64,000 nucleotides of DNA from Nothopassalora personata (taxonomy: Eukaryota; Ascomycota; Dothideomycetes; Mycosphaerellales; Mycosphaerellaceae), in assembly GCA_033816765.1 (NCBI GenBank), contig CM066287.1, forward strand, positions 1,984,001 through 2,048,000, given 5' to 3'. The notes under the pieces are model-generated. The model made no database searches. It saw only the letters and a program-made list of their open reading frames with translations, and was not told the DNA's origin. The translations under genes and the position numbers were made by a program. Below, in pieces: positions 52,747 to 64,000 of this stretch (positions within the stretch are counted from its first letter, which is position 1; each line of letters begins with the position of its first letter).

Positions 52747-53799
52747 GGGATCGTGGGATGATATGGGCGATTAGATGGAGGGTTGTAACGGTATCACGAC
52801 TTTATGATTGCGGGACAGGTGTGCAATACCGAGTGCTTGGGGGGTTTGTTTTTGAGCGCTCGCTGGCAAGGAGCATGGCAGGAAGGCATAAAAGGTGTGG
52901 CGTAATCTCGACAACGGAGAGGAAGGAGTGGCAAGAGATCGACTATATCAGGAACTCGACTCATTGTATAGTGCAAATCTATGATGATGCAATGTTCTGA
53001 GTTGTGTTCAATGTGCTAGTACGACATCGTACCTCTTCCGGTCAGGCATGTATGAAAGGGATGAACAGACGCTGCTGAAGGATACCGCTACCGTCAACCA
53101 CGTGTAGAAGTGGCTTTGCGATGTGATGGAGCAGCTTCTCGACTTTCGGAATATTTTGCAGCGGCGCACGTCTCCGAGGTCTCCGAATCTCTTCAACCTC
53201 GGTCTAGCGCTTGGCGCGACGGCTGAAGAACTCGAAAGCCTCGGACGCACAATGGCTTGGGCATGCTGTTGCTCGGCCTTCTTTCCTGGGAAATGATAGA
53301 TGTTCTTGGCTGTCTCTCGCGTGTTGAGGGACGGAAATATTGCCGCCCCTAGTTCGCCGCTTTCCCCCTAGCTTTGCATCACATTCAAATTGCAACTGGC
53401 TCTTGAGTGCAAGGGGACGACAACATAGCCCTGCGGGCCGCTCGTGTACACGCGCGCATCGAGACCAAAGCCTCTGCGCCCGTAAGTCGCTCGCTGCCAA
53501 AAAATATAGAGGTAGGGGTTTTTTGAGGTGCAGAATAGAGTGTTTGGGCCCGATCAAATTAATCGGCATCCAGGGGGTGCAGGCGGCGGACGGGCGGAAA
53601 ATGGAAGTGACTAGGGGAATATTGGAGGCAGAAGAGCCTTGTCTAGCACGCAGACCAAGATGTGAGGTCTAGAGGCTTATATGATGCTGCAGGGGTGATC
53701 AAGTTCCGTCACTAGTTTCCGCTTTGAGGTGTCGGTTTGTTGTTGGCCGGACACGCTCCGTTTCGGGCTTGGCGGGCGTGAACGACTTCCCGATGCGTC
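52747..53799. other. intergenic, no gene supported
   Basis: About 1.05 kb between two convergent genes. A minus-strand ATG frame of 121 codons (53569-53204) has no recognisable feature. A poly-T/A stretch occurs near 53500-53525. Confidence 0.4.
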
Positions 53800-54366
53800 T
53801 CATTGCGCGCGCGGCCCAGCTTCGTCCAGTCCTTCAAGTCCTTGCATTGGGTCCATAGGCTTGTCGTTGTCTGTTTCGCCATTCAAGTCCTCGCCATCCG
53901 CCACGTTGTACTTGGAAGCATAGCCTTCCTGGAAGCAAACGTTAGTATTGAGAGTTTGAACTTTTCACAGAATGGCCCATAGACCTACCTGCTCCCAGAC
54001 CGCCGTCTTACTGCCAAGACCTTCATTTTCGCTCTTCTGTGGCTTCGCTTGGTTGACCTTGATCACTCGTCCATAGAGCTCTGACTGGTCCATATTGTCG
54101 ATTGCTTCACGTGCGTCTTCAGCTAGCGAGAACTCGACGTAGCCGAATCCTCGATGTGGATCATGGTTGGACTTTCTGTTGTTGTTGTCAGTGATGCGGT
54201 CTTGCCATCTAGATGCGCTGCGATCTGCTTACAGTTCGGGTTTCGGTAAAGACACTTCCACTATCTCGCCGAACGGCACGAAGGCATCGTACAGCGTGTT
54301 TTCGTTGACTTGGTTGTCGAGGCCTCCAACGAAGACTGTTGACTTTTGCCTGGCGGGGTCGGCCAT
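53800..54366 (-). CDS. RRM RNA-binding protein (cyclophilin E-type RRM)
   Basis: Three exons, 54366-54233, 54175-53989 and 53928-53800, with introns of 57 and 60 bp (GTAAGC and GTAGGT donors), encode 149 residues. The first 90 residues are one RRM. RNP2 is TVFVGGL and RNP1 is RGFGYVEF, with [17 protein letters not shown] and [13 protein letters not shown], closest in pattern to the RRM of spliceosomal cyclophilin E (Cyp33). The isomerase domain of that protein is missing. Instead a short conserved-looking element follows ([20 protein letters not shown]) and an acidic tail. A nuclear role in mRNA processing is the family-based inference. Confidence 0.85.
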
Positions 54367-54870
54367 GCTGTTGATTGTCCTGTTGTGAGTAGCAAAAGTG
54401 ATTGTCGTTCTTGGTGACAAGTTATCGTCTCGTGCGCTGTGCAGATGATTTGAACGAGGCGAAGAAGAAAATGTGCGAGCACGAGCTGGCAGTTCCAAAG
54501 CTGGAGGCGTTCTCAGCCAGCACTGACCTTGTCACGGCTATGGCCACGCGAGAGACATGATGTACTCGTTCGATCGCAGCCCCAATGTATTTCAGGTTCA
54601 CTCTTCAAATGTATCGTTCACATGTGATTCAGGGCACGAATGTTGTCCAGTGTCGTGCATGGACATGTACAGTTGTGATGTACGTAGCGCTACGCCCAGA
54701 CATGCCACCTGTTGGACCCTGAGTTGATCGTTGTCGTTCCGCGAGAACACATAGACATTTCCCAATCACGCGGCTTCCCTTGGACTCCTCCTTTCTTTGC
54801 ACCAGCTCCACCCTCGCCTGGATGCGAGGCCACTAGAAGTCAGACGTCTCATCCTCTTTCCCACTACCGA
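54367..54870. other. divergent promoter region of the RRM and Sec31 genes
   Basis: About 500 bp. In the Sec31 frame it is open from 54712 but contains no ATG in that frame. No other feature is seen. Confidence 0.4.
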
Positions 54871-54952
54871 TACCACCGACACCACCGACACCACCGACAC
54901 CACCGACACCACCGACACCACCGACACCACCGACACCACCGACACCACCGAC
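54871..54952 (+). repeat. 9-bp minisatellite, about nine copies of ACCACCGAC
   Basis: The unit ACCACCGAC repeats about nine times almost perfectly, ending 20 bp before the Sec31 start codon. It keeps the Sec31 frame and would encode His-Arg-His-type residues if translated. Confidence 0.95.
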
Positions 54953-54972
54953 CCCACTCCTCCGCCGCGGCA

Positions 54973-57900
54973 ATGGTGCTCCCCGTAGAAATACCACGCA
55001 CGGCCGTGTTCGCGTTCTCGCCGGGAGCTGGCGCACCGCTGGTCGTGACAGGAACGCGAGCCGGCGCTGTCAACGAGGATTTCTCCAGCGAAGTGAAGGT
55101 CGAGCTGTGGGATCTGGGCCTGGACAAGCTCGACGGCAGCGCAGAGCTGACGCCAGCTGGCACAATCACCACCGACTCCGGCTTCAATGATATTGCCTGG
55201 AGCCAGCCTGACGATGATCACCCGCTTGGTGTGATTGCAGGAGCACTGGAGAATGGCTCAATCGACCTGTGGGACGCGCAGAAGCTACGCAATGGCGCCC
55301 CGGATGCCTTCATCTCGCGCACGACAAAACACAGTGGTAGCGCCAAAGCAGTGCAGTGGAACCCATGGAGACACAACCTGCTGGCATCAGTCGGTGCCAA
55401 AGGGGAGATTTTTATCTACGATCTGAACAATATGCCCAACCCCTTCCGATTGGGAGCTTCAGCAGCGAGAGCAGACGACATTGAGTGCTTGGACTGGAAC
55501 AAGCAGGAAAAGACAGCACACATCTTGGCCACGGGCAGCAGTGGAGGCTTTGTCACAGTGTGGGATGTGAAGCAAAAGAAAGACATCTTGACACTGAACA
55601 ACCAAGGGAGGAAGGCGGTGAGTGCCGTGGCTTGGGATCCAGAAGAGAGCACGAAGCTTGCGACTGCTACACCAAACGATCAAGATCCGCTGGTCTACCT
55701 GTGGAGCTTGAGGAACAGCAGTGCGCCAGAGCGGACATTGAAGGGCCACGAGCTGGGTGTGCTTGGCCTGGCGTGGTGCGTGCAGGACCCAGAGTTGCTT
55801 TTGTCCTGCGGAAAGGACAACCGCACCATTTGCTGGAACCCAAAGACCGGTGAACGCTACAGTGACTTTGAAGCAGGCTCGAACTGGGCCTTCCAGACGA
55901 GGTGGAATCCGCACAATCCCAACCTACTCGCTAGTGCCTCCTTCGACGGCAAGATCCTCATCACGTCCATTCAGAGCATAAACGCCAACAAAGACGAACA
56001 GACTGCTGCCAACCAAGCACTCGACAGCGAGGACTTCTTCGCCAAGGCACAGACACAGCCACAAGGGATAAACTTCAGCTTGCCAAAGGCCCCGAAATGG
56101 CAAGCTCGACCTGCCAGTGTTGCTTTCGGCTTCGGTGGAAAGCTGGTCAAGGTGACATCTGATGCGTCGCGTAAGAGCAAGGTTGCTATCGAAACATTCT
56201 CCGCGGACACTTCGATAGGCGAGTCGGTCGGAAAGTTCGAGGAGAAACTGGGCAGCGGAGATCTGGCAGCTATCTGCGCGAGCAAGATTGAGGAAGCCAC
56301 AACTGACGAAGAGAGGGCCGATTGGCAAGTCATCGAAACTCTCAACACCGGGAAATCGAGGAAGAAGCTGAGGCAATATCTGGGCTTCGAGGATGAAGCG
56401 GATAACGAGCTCGCGAAGCAAGCGGAGAAGCTCGAGATCAACGGAGACTCTGCTGCGGAGACCAAGGCGAACGGCGCAGACGATGACTTGTTGTTTGGTG
56501 GAGGGGAAGATGGTGATAACTTCCTTGCTGACTTGGCAGCCACGAAAGGAGCGAAGACAAACAACCCATTCCATATATACACTGGATCCGAATCCGATGC
56601 TGACAAAAATATCACCAAGGCATTGATTCTTGGCGACTTCGAGACTGCTCTGGACGCTTGCCTGAAAGAGGATCGCATGTCTGACGCTTTCATGATCGCC
56701 GTCTGCGGTGGGCAGAAGTGCATCGACAAGGCTCAAAGTGCATACTTGAAGAAGAAGGCAAAGGGCCCTAACTACCTGCGCCTATTGGCCAGCATCGTTG
56801 GTAAGAATCTGTGGGACTTTGTCTACAACGCAGATCTCAGCAACTGGAAAGAGGTTATGGCTACTTTGTGCACATATGCCGACGAGAAAGAGTTTTCAGA
56901 CCTATGCGAAGCTCTGGGTGACCGTCTCGAAGAAGCTTATCAGACAGGGAACGGTCCAAAGACCTTGCGACGAGACGCTTCTTTCTGCTATCTGGCGGGT
57001 GCCAAGCTGGAAAAGGTTGTCAACAACTGGGTCGAGGAACTGCATGAGCACGAGAAATCGAGCTTCGAGGGTTCGGAAGCAGACAACAGCTTCTCAGTGC
57101 ACGCAAAATGCCTGCAAGAATTTATTGAGAAGGTGTCTGTGTTCCGAAAGGTCACCAACTTCCGTGATGCAGACTTGCAGGCCACCGCGGACTGGAAGCT
57201 TGCACCTCTCTATAGCCTCTACTATGAGTACGCCGATATCCTCGCCTCCCACGGCCAACTCACGAGTGCAGGACGCTACCTCGAGCTGCTCCCAAGCAAG
57301 TTCAATGGAGCAGAGAATGCCCAACAGAGGATACGGCAGGCTACCAGGAAAGCGGCCGCAAGCAGTCAAGCTCGTCCAGCAGCCACGAATCGCATTCCTG
57401 CGAGGGCGATACCCGCTGTGCAGCCTGTCCAAGCACAAGTGCCAGCTCAATCGATCCCAGCTGCGCAGCCTCTAATCAACCAAGCACGAAACCCTGTCCC
57501 ATCCCCATATGCCCCTGCAGGGATCAGCACACCAGCACAAAGTGCTCCAGGTCCTTATGCGCCACCAAACAATACCTATGCGCCAAGCGGCTACCAAGCA
57601 CCTCAGCCTGGTCCTTACGGGCAATCAACTCCCTATGGCGGCTATCAGCCACCACAGCAGGCGCCACTGGGCGCGCCTCCACGAGCAGGAACCGCATCGC
57701 CGTCGGTGCCGCCGCCATCTGCTGCAAAGACCATGAATCAGTGGAATGATCTACCAGAGAATTTTGCAAAGGCACGGCCGGCAAACTCGAGACGCGGCAC
57801 TCCCGGACCACAGCCCGTGAACTCGCCATTCCCGAATGCCGCCTCGAATGTCTTGTCTTCTCCACCAAGCGGACCACCTTCAGCGTATGCGTTGCAGAAG

Positions 57901-58840
57901 CCAAATCCACCCTTGCCACCTCCTCCTAAAGCTGGTGAGGCACCGTTCAGAGTTGCCTCTCCCTCTCTGGCTCCACCACAAGGTATCCCGCGACCAGCAA
58001 ATTCTGCGGCGAACGCATACGCACCTTCATCTCAGACGTCGCAGCCAGTGGGCCCGACACTTCCGCCACCATCACAAGCTCCTGTGCCTCGTGGAGCATC
58101 TCCTTACCAGCCTCCTCCTTCAACGTCGAGCGCGGCACCTTCTAGCAGATATGCTCCAGCTCCTGGTGCGCAGGCGACTCCAGGACCTGGTGCTATGCCG
58201 CCACAACGTAACGTTGCACCCAACCCGTATCAAACCCAGCAACAGCCAGGACATTTCGTGCAAACACCACCTCAACAGACGCCATATGGTCAGCCGCCAC
58301 AAGCTCAAGGTCCACCACCACGCGCTGGCCCTCCACCTGGTGGATCACCACGACATACCCTTCAAAACAATGCCGCACCGCCGCCACAAGGTGCTCTCTC
58401 ACCACCGCCGCCGCCTGCAGCTAAGGCGAAACATCCCCGAGGCGACCGCTCACACATTCCGTCCACTGCGCAGCCAATCTACGACCTCTTGACGCCCGAA
58501 GTCGCACGTATCAAGTCCGTCGCACCACAAACGTTCAAGCCGCAAGTCGAAGACATGGACAAACGGATCAACATACTGTTTGACCACTTGAACAATGAAG
58601 AACTACTCCAGCCTGATACTGTCCAACAAATGGTGCAGATCTCGCAACACATTCAGGCCAAGGAGTGGGACCAGGCGCAGGCGCTCTTCACGGATATGCA
58701 GTCGGCGAAGCTGGAGACTGAAGGTACACACTGGATGGTAAGTTCAAAACTAATATGTGTGCTCATATTGATCGTTTGCTAATGTGCTTTAGGTTGGTGT
58801 CAAGCGTTTGATCGCCATCGGACGTGCGACTCGTGCATAG
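54973..58840 (+). CDS. sec31: Sec31, COPII outer coat subunit
   Basis: Two exons, 54973-58737 and 58793-58840, with a 55-bp intron (GTAAGT...TTTAG), encode 1270 residues. The second exon supplies only the last 15 residues (VGVKRLIAIGRATRA). The ATG at 54973 opens the conserved start MVLPVEIPRTAVFAFSPG. WD40 repeats occupy about 1-340 (SIDLWDAQKLRNG, FVTVWDVKQKKDI, AWCVQDPELLLSCGKDNRTI). A helical ancestral-coatomer element follows (about 520-800, ITKALILGDFETALDACLKE). A long Pro/Ala/Gln-rich region (about 830-1140) contains the Sec23-binding PPP patches. A final helical module (LLTPEVARIKSVAPQTFKPQ) closes the protein. Sec31 with Sec13 forms the cage that buds vesicles from the endoplasmic reticulum. 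Confidence 0.96.
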
Positions 58841-59613
58841 TAGATCGCTTCAAGCCAAGCGCCGTTAGCAGGATTAGGCTTATTGCGAGGGTGCAGTGGA
58901 GTCCATAGTGATAGATCGAGACGACCGATGTAGGCACGGCAACATATTCTCTCTTCATGACATGCGTACCTTTCTCGTCTTTCTGAACGCACGTGTACTT
59001 TGCGTAGTGCCGGAAGTCAAGTCCGACCTCAGCTCGCGCTTCTGTCGTGCATGAAACAGCATCAAGCATGCTCGCACATATACAACTACCCATGATACAA
59101 ACAAAAGTACAGTCCGCCCAGATGCTGATATTCACTGACCACGTGACCACATAGTGCCGACGCGATGGAGACCGTTGAATGTTCCAGCAAAACCTTGCGA
59201 TGTTTCACGCAGGTGCCATCCGGAATGATGACTGGAACAGCGAGTCTCACCACGGCTAATTTTATGACCACCCATCACTGCGCTGCCCGGTCAATCCACT
59301 TGACCTGTTACGACCGGAAGCAGTCATCTTATCTATACGAATCGCACGCTGTCCACAGGCTGATACTCGCCGCCAAGCATTTGACACGTTGAACGTTATA
59401 CCGATTGGCAGACGTCGGTCAAGGCAGAAGGAACGCTTCATGACACCAGATGCTGCAAGTATCCTCATGCCCATCGCTGCTGGGAGTAATGACGCTATGC
59501 CGCAATACCATTGCAGTGGACGCGCCAGCACACTACTACTCAATCTCTCTTCACCCTGATGTTTCCGCGTCACCGAAGGGTAACCATCTCCACAACGGGG
59601 GAACCAGAATCGG
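58841..59613. other. intergenic, no gene supported
   Basis: About 770 bp after Sec31. A minus-strand open stretch reaches in from 59894 to 59262 but lacks an ATG and protein-like composition. Confidence 0.35.
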
Positions 59614-60633
59614 CTAGGTTTCTTGGCGGGTATTACGTTGTTCATAAGCGCAGATCTGCGATGGAGGCGCACGGGCACTGAAGTCGCCGGCGCCGTCCTC
59701 GTGGTCGTCTGTATCTCCACACGCTGCGCGACGGCTGGAGGGTATGCAAGCCGCAAACGCCACTGACCCCCACAAGATATGTTTATGCAGATTAGAGAGG
59801 TGAGAAGCATCATTGCGCTGTCGCCGACGTGACGGTAGTCGTGCGGGCTCGAAAGCAATATTGTTATGGATATCCACCAAGATGTTTCCGACAAGATCTA
59901 TATCATCGCGCTCAATGTGGAGTGCAGTCATTAAAACATCAACGGAATTGCTTCTTCCGCGCGATTCTTTCGCGCAGACAATACAGCGAATGCTTGAGGT
60001 CGATACATCGGAGCAGATGCGTTCCAATGAGACATTCACACTAATCGCCGCAAGCTCTGGTGCTGCAGTTGTTCCTGCAACTGTACCGCCCACAACGTCT
60101 GTCGGTAGTACAGCTTCAAGACACGGCAAGATCTCATGCAACCAGCCATGACATTTAAAGCCACTCAACAACACACCAACCGCAGCCGCTGATCCATGCG
60201 GTCCGTACGACCACAGTACAAAGTGGACCTCGGCTGCATGAAGTGGTGGAGTCCCGCTCCAGCCTGCTGCTGTGCGACAACGCACGTCAAGACACATACC
60301 CGGCAAGTCTTCTTCACGTCGGAGCTGGATCGATATTGCTGTTGATCTTCTTGCATCAGCTGCAGGCGGCGTGAAACTCTCACTGACGAATGTCACGGTT
60401 GCCAACTCGTGCGTAATTTTGCCATGGCTGGTTTCAAACGGCTAGCTGGTCACGGCGGCCCGCAATGGGCGACGGTACCATTCCTGCAGATCCGACCATG
60501 CAGCGGCAAGGATCCACGACCCATGCGGGCCAGCGTCAGCGGGAGATATCCACAGGACTGAGCCTGGCGATTCCCGTCGTGTGTTAGCTCTACTAACCCT
60601 CTTGCCCAAACCGATGCGACTGCTTGAACGCAC
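59614..60633 (-). pseudogene. possible interrupted gene, family unknown
   Basis: A minus-strand frame stays open from about 60633 to 59614 except for one TAG near 60442. Before the stop it reads SVLWISPADAGPHGSWILAA then AWSDLQEW. After it come PFETSHGKITHELATVTFVS, EVHFVLWSYGPHGSAAAVGV then LLSGFKCHGW, and NILVDIHNNIAFEPARL. The two sides share a loose pattern (xxGPHGSxxxAxxLx...W), which hints at a repeat-containing protein. No ATG is well placed and no intron cleanly removes the TAG. The plus strand also has a 112-codon ATG frame (59813-60151), so strand assignment is uncertain. It could be a relic, a gene with an unseen intron, or chance. Confidence 0.25.
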
Positions 60634-60930
60634 TTTCCGTGACCTGCCCTTCTTTCGGCGCCTTTGCTTCTTCTTCTCAGCCTGAACTTTGCAACACCCA
60701 GCATCAAGGCATCACGCGTCATCGACTGCGTGCGCCGAGTTGAGCTGTCGCCTCTTCCGTTTCTACCTCCGATTCTCCATCTTCTCTTTCCCAGCCTTGT
60801 GGTCGGACCTCATTGGCGCGAAACGTACGTTTCCCGTGACCTCCAGCGCTCACAGGCATGACAGCTTTCAAGATTGTTTCTGCTGACACAATGTCCATCT
60901 GCAGTCTCTCCTCCCTCGCAAAGCCACGTC
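60634..60930. other. promoter and leader of the Cyc8 gene
   Basis: About 300 bp of CT-rich sequence (CTTCTTCTTCTCAG near 60670) before the Cyc8 start. The Cyc8 frame is open from 60874 but has no ATG before 60931. Confidence 0.4.
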
Positions 60931-63730
60931 ATGGCTCAGCAGTCGCCGTTGGCGCATCAGCCTCAGCATTACGGCGGTCCTGCGCGACCTCCAATGCCGC
61001 CCAACAATCCGATGCAGACACCCCAAGGTGGTAAGACCGCCGCACAATACCTCGCGGCAACCAACGAGCAAGTATGGCTACAATTGGGCACCCTGTCCGA
61101 GGTCATGGGCGAGCTCGACGGCGCAACACAAGCATATGAACGCGCCATGAACTTCAATCAATGGTCCGTTCCTGCCATGCTCGCCATCTCGTGCATCCTG
61201 CGCTCGAAAGATCAGTTCACGAACGCGGTCGAGTATCTTCGACAGATACTGAAGGTCGAGCCTACGAATGGTGAAGTATGGAGCAGCTTGGGCCACTGCT
61301 ATCTCATGATGGACGACCTTCAACAGGCATACTCAGCCTACCAGCAAGCTCTGTACCATTTACCAGATCCCAAGGAGCCGAAGCTGTGGTATGGCATAGG
61401 CATTCTTTACGATCGTTACGGCTCTTTGGAGCATGCCGAAGAAGCCTTCTCGCAGGTCATGCGGATGGAACCCAACTTCGAAAAGGCTAACGAGATCTAC
61501 TTCCGACTCGGAATAATATACAAGCAACAGCAGAAATTCGCACAGAGTCTGGAGGTACGTCACTTCTATAGTTATGCTTGTGCTGGGACAGTATGCTAAA
61601 CCATCGACAGTGTTTCCGTTACATCGTAAATGATCCGCCCCGCCCGCTTAGTGAAGAGGACATCTGGTTCCAGATTGGCCACGTGCACGAGCAGCAGAAA
61701 GACGTTAGTCTCGCACTACCCTTTGCAACGTTTTGTTACTGACACTGTACTAGTACGACTCTGCCAAAGCCGCATACACTCGCGTCCTCGAACGAGACCC
61801 TACTCATGCCAAGGTTCTTCAGCAGCTGGGTTGGCTTCATCACCAACAGAGCACAAGCTTCAGCAGTCAAGAGCAAGCCATCGAGTATCTGGAGAAGAGT
61901 GTCAACTCCGGTAGGTCGATGGTGCGGGACTGCCACGTGTAACACATGTCTAACACAACGTCAGACCAAACCGACGCACAGAGCTGGTACCTGCTAGGCA
62001 GGTGCTACATGTCACAGCAGAAGTACCCCAAAGCGTACGAAGCCTACCAGCAAGCCGTCTACCGTGATGGCCGAAACCCAACTTTCTGGTGCTCGATCGG
62101 CGTGCTCTACTACCAGATCAACCAATACAGAGATGCCCTCGACGCTTACTCTCGTGCCATTCGTCTGAACCCCAACATTTCCGAGGTCTGGTACGACCTT
62201 GGCACACTCTATGAGTCGTGCAACAACCAGACTAGTGACGCGCTCGACGCATATACCAGAGCTGCAGACCTGGATCCAACCAACGTACACATCAAAGCTC
62301 GTCTAGCGCTGCTCAAGGGTCAGCCAACTAACGGACTGCCCAATCAGGGTGGTGCTCCGCTCCCACAGGACGTACACCCTCAAGCTTATCAACCTGGTGC
62401 TCTTGGTGGTGGTCCTCCTGGCCCGCAATGGGGCGCACACTCACAGAATCCTCCACCACCAGGGCCCGCGCCTCCACCACTCGCTGCTGGCAACAACTGG
62501 GGCGGCAACCGCCTGGCTGACTTGCAAAACCCTCAAATGCAACCGCAGCCCATGAACCCTTACGACCAACGAGATCGTGCGCCGCAGCAGCCACCGCCAT
62601 CATCGCAACAGCAGGGTCCGCCAAACGCAAGACCACAGAGCCCACCACCGCCTCGCCACTACCACGAGAACGCCCGCCCAGCACCACCGGCGCACCGAGG
62701 TCTAGGATCGCCTTCGCCCAAGGGGCAGCAATCTACACCGGCTCCATACCAACCAACACCGCAGCATCACGGTCAGCAGCAATTGCCGCCCCACTTGGCA
62801 GGTCCAGCTCACGCACAAGAGCCTGGTCGCCCACCTTTCTCGTCGCAGACATTGAATGGTCCACCGCCTTCGAACGGCATCTCGACACCAGCAGCTCAGA
62901 ACACCCTGCCGCCCTATGTTCGCCAGCCAGACAACCAGCCAGAGATAAGACCTCTAGTCGGTCAGCCTGCGCCATCGCCAAGTGCAGGAAACCAGTACCC
63001 TCGCCCACCGTATGAGCATCACCCCAACTCTTCGGCTCCTAGCATTGCGAGCGGTGCTCCACCACCAACTTCCGCACAAACAGCCGCCGATGCCGCTGCT
63101 AGGGAGCGCGAGGAACGCCCATCCAGCACTGCACCAAAGCGGCATCGTGAATGGGAGGATGATCCCAGCATGAGCGCGTCCAAGAAGCCCACCACTGAGG
63201 ATACAAAGTCCAGGCTCGATGAGATCAAGATGCATCGCCCTTCGTCGCCTGCGCGGATGGGTACCCCGCCAAATCGCAGTCCATCGGAGTTGAGACGTAT
63301 GGATGAGCCACGGCCTACCTCAGCTTATCATCCGTCTGAGGCTGCACACCACCCGCCCTCACTGCCCTCGATGCAGTCCATCACACAGCGGTCACCACGC
63401 ATGTCTGCACCTCCGCAGGAAGAACAGCAACGCCCACCGCCGCCTCCTCACTCTGCATCTCAGTCGCAAGTGCCAAAACAAGGTCCTCCCCCGCCGCCCC
63501 AGCAGCAGCCGCCACCAACCTCAACGCCCGCACCAGCGCCCACATCAGCGCCAACACATCTACCAGTCTACGAGCCTGCTGCTAGAAAGATGGATATGGA
63601 TGAGAACTACGATGACAGTGGCGATGAGGAGAAGCGCTCGGCTAAGCAAGAAAGCCGGAGAAGCAGTCCCAAGGCAGTCAATGGTGCGTCTGCTGCGCCG
63701 GCGTCGAGTACCGTCGAACAGCAGGCGTAG
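60931..63730 (+). CDS. cyc8: Cyc8/SsnF TPR transcriptional corepressor
   Basis: Four exons, 60931-61554, 61611-61703, 61754-61910 and 61965-63730, with introns of 56, 50 and 54 bp (GTACGT, GTTAGT, GTAGGT donors), encode 879 residues. After a short Gln/Pro-rich start, about ten TPR units run from 45 to 395: NEQVWLQLGTLSEVMGELDG, GEVWSSLGHCYLMMDDLQQA, SLE-CFRYIVNDPPRPLSEE, IWFQIGHVHEQQKD-YDSAKA, DAQSWYLLGRCYMSQQKYPK and EVWYDLGTLYESCNNQTSDA. The rest is Pro/Gln-rich disorder with a conserved KRHREWEDD and an acidic/Ser tail (MDMDENYDDSGDEEKRSAKQ). Cyc8 with Tup1 (SsnF-RcoA) is recruited by DNA-binding repressors to silence many genes, including glucose-repressed ones. Confidence 0.95.
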
Positions 63731-64000
63731 ACACTGCTGGGCTGATGACATGACAAAGATCACAAACCGTGGCGGAATTGTTTCAGAGAACCGGCTTTTC
63801 GCTATACATGTTGAAGCGAATTCTGCAAATGATAGCAGCAAATATGTCCTCTGCGGCTATATGGTTGATGCCTCGTAGAGCTAGATTTCACGAGATCATA
63901 CTTACTATACCTACCATGTTCGGGCTTCTGTACCTTGCACCACGTCCATACAAGCAGTACTACATCAATATGGTACCGTGGGTTCTTTGATTCGTTTGTG

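Noticed and set aside
53204..53569. 121-codon minus-strand ATG frame
   Set aside because: No domain, signal or intron support; composition resembles noncoding sequence, though an orphan gene cannot be excluded.
55924..56736. 270-codon frame antisense to Sec31
   Set aside because: Lies entirely within the conserved Sec31 coding region and has no independent features.
1..64000. tRNA, rRNA and CRISPR-like arrays
   Set aside because: GTTCGA-type B-box hits (for example near 29361 and 47331) lack a matching A box and cloverleaf; no spaced direct repeats other than those listed.

Overview
This is a nuclear segment of a filamentous ascomycete. I infer this from the very short introns (mostly 48-63 bp, with GTRNGT-like donors), from fungus-restricted families (Zn2Cys6 regulators, PXB/DUF3818, DUF6314, 2EXR-like) and from the gene density (about one gene per 2 kb on both strands). 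A Dothideomycete is my best guess, but that is not shown by the sequence. No tRNA, rRNA, CRISPR array, viral sequence or full-length transposon was seen. Exon-intron models were built by hand from splice signals and reading-frame continuity.

Left third (1-27 kb): a 3'-truncated F-box-like gene, a small orphan ORF, an alpha/beta hydrolase with two dimeric-barrel modules, a decayed beta-lactamase-like gene, a PX-less PXB/DUF3818 protein, the EF1A lysine methyltransferase Efm4, an unresolved multi-frame gene beside a MITE-like inverted-repeat element, a small secreted protein, Hsp90, a peroxisomal-type SDR, a broken 2EXR-like gene, an M24 peptidase, HMG-CoA lyase, a CUE protein, and a flavin monooxygenase fused to DUF6314. 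The monooxygenase is tail-to-tail with a Zn2Cys6 regulator.

Middle (27-49 kb): two spliceosome factors (Fyv6/FAM192A and Snu66/SART1) flank a dead GNAT gene and a small membrane protein. Then follow the chromodomain protein Eaf3/MRG15, a protein with three tandem Zn2Cys6-like clusters, a histidine phosphatase ending in a PCNA-binding-like peptide, a GPI-type Ser/Thr-rich wall protein, an ankyrin-BTB protein head-to-head with a NIMA kinase, and an internally deleted SDR pseudogene.

Right part (49-64 kb): a large Zn2Cys6 activator, a small RRM protein, the COPII coat subunit Sec31 preceded by a 9-bp minisatellite, an ambiguous interrupted minus-strand ORF, and the Cyc8/SsnF TPR corepressor. 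Most of the window is ordinary housekeeping DNA. The unusual items are the PIP-box phosphatase, the triple zinc-cluster protein, the MITE-like element with its neighbour, and four genes broken by stops, frameshifts or deletion.
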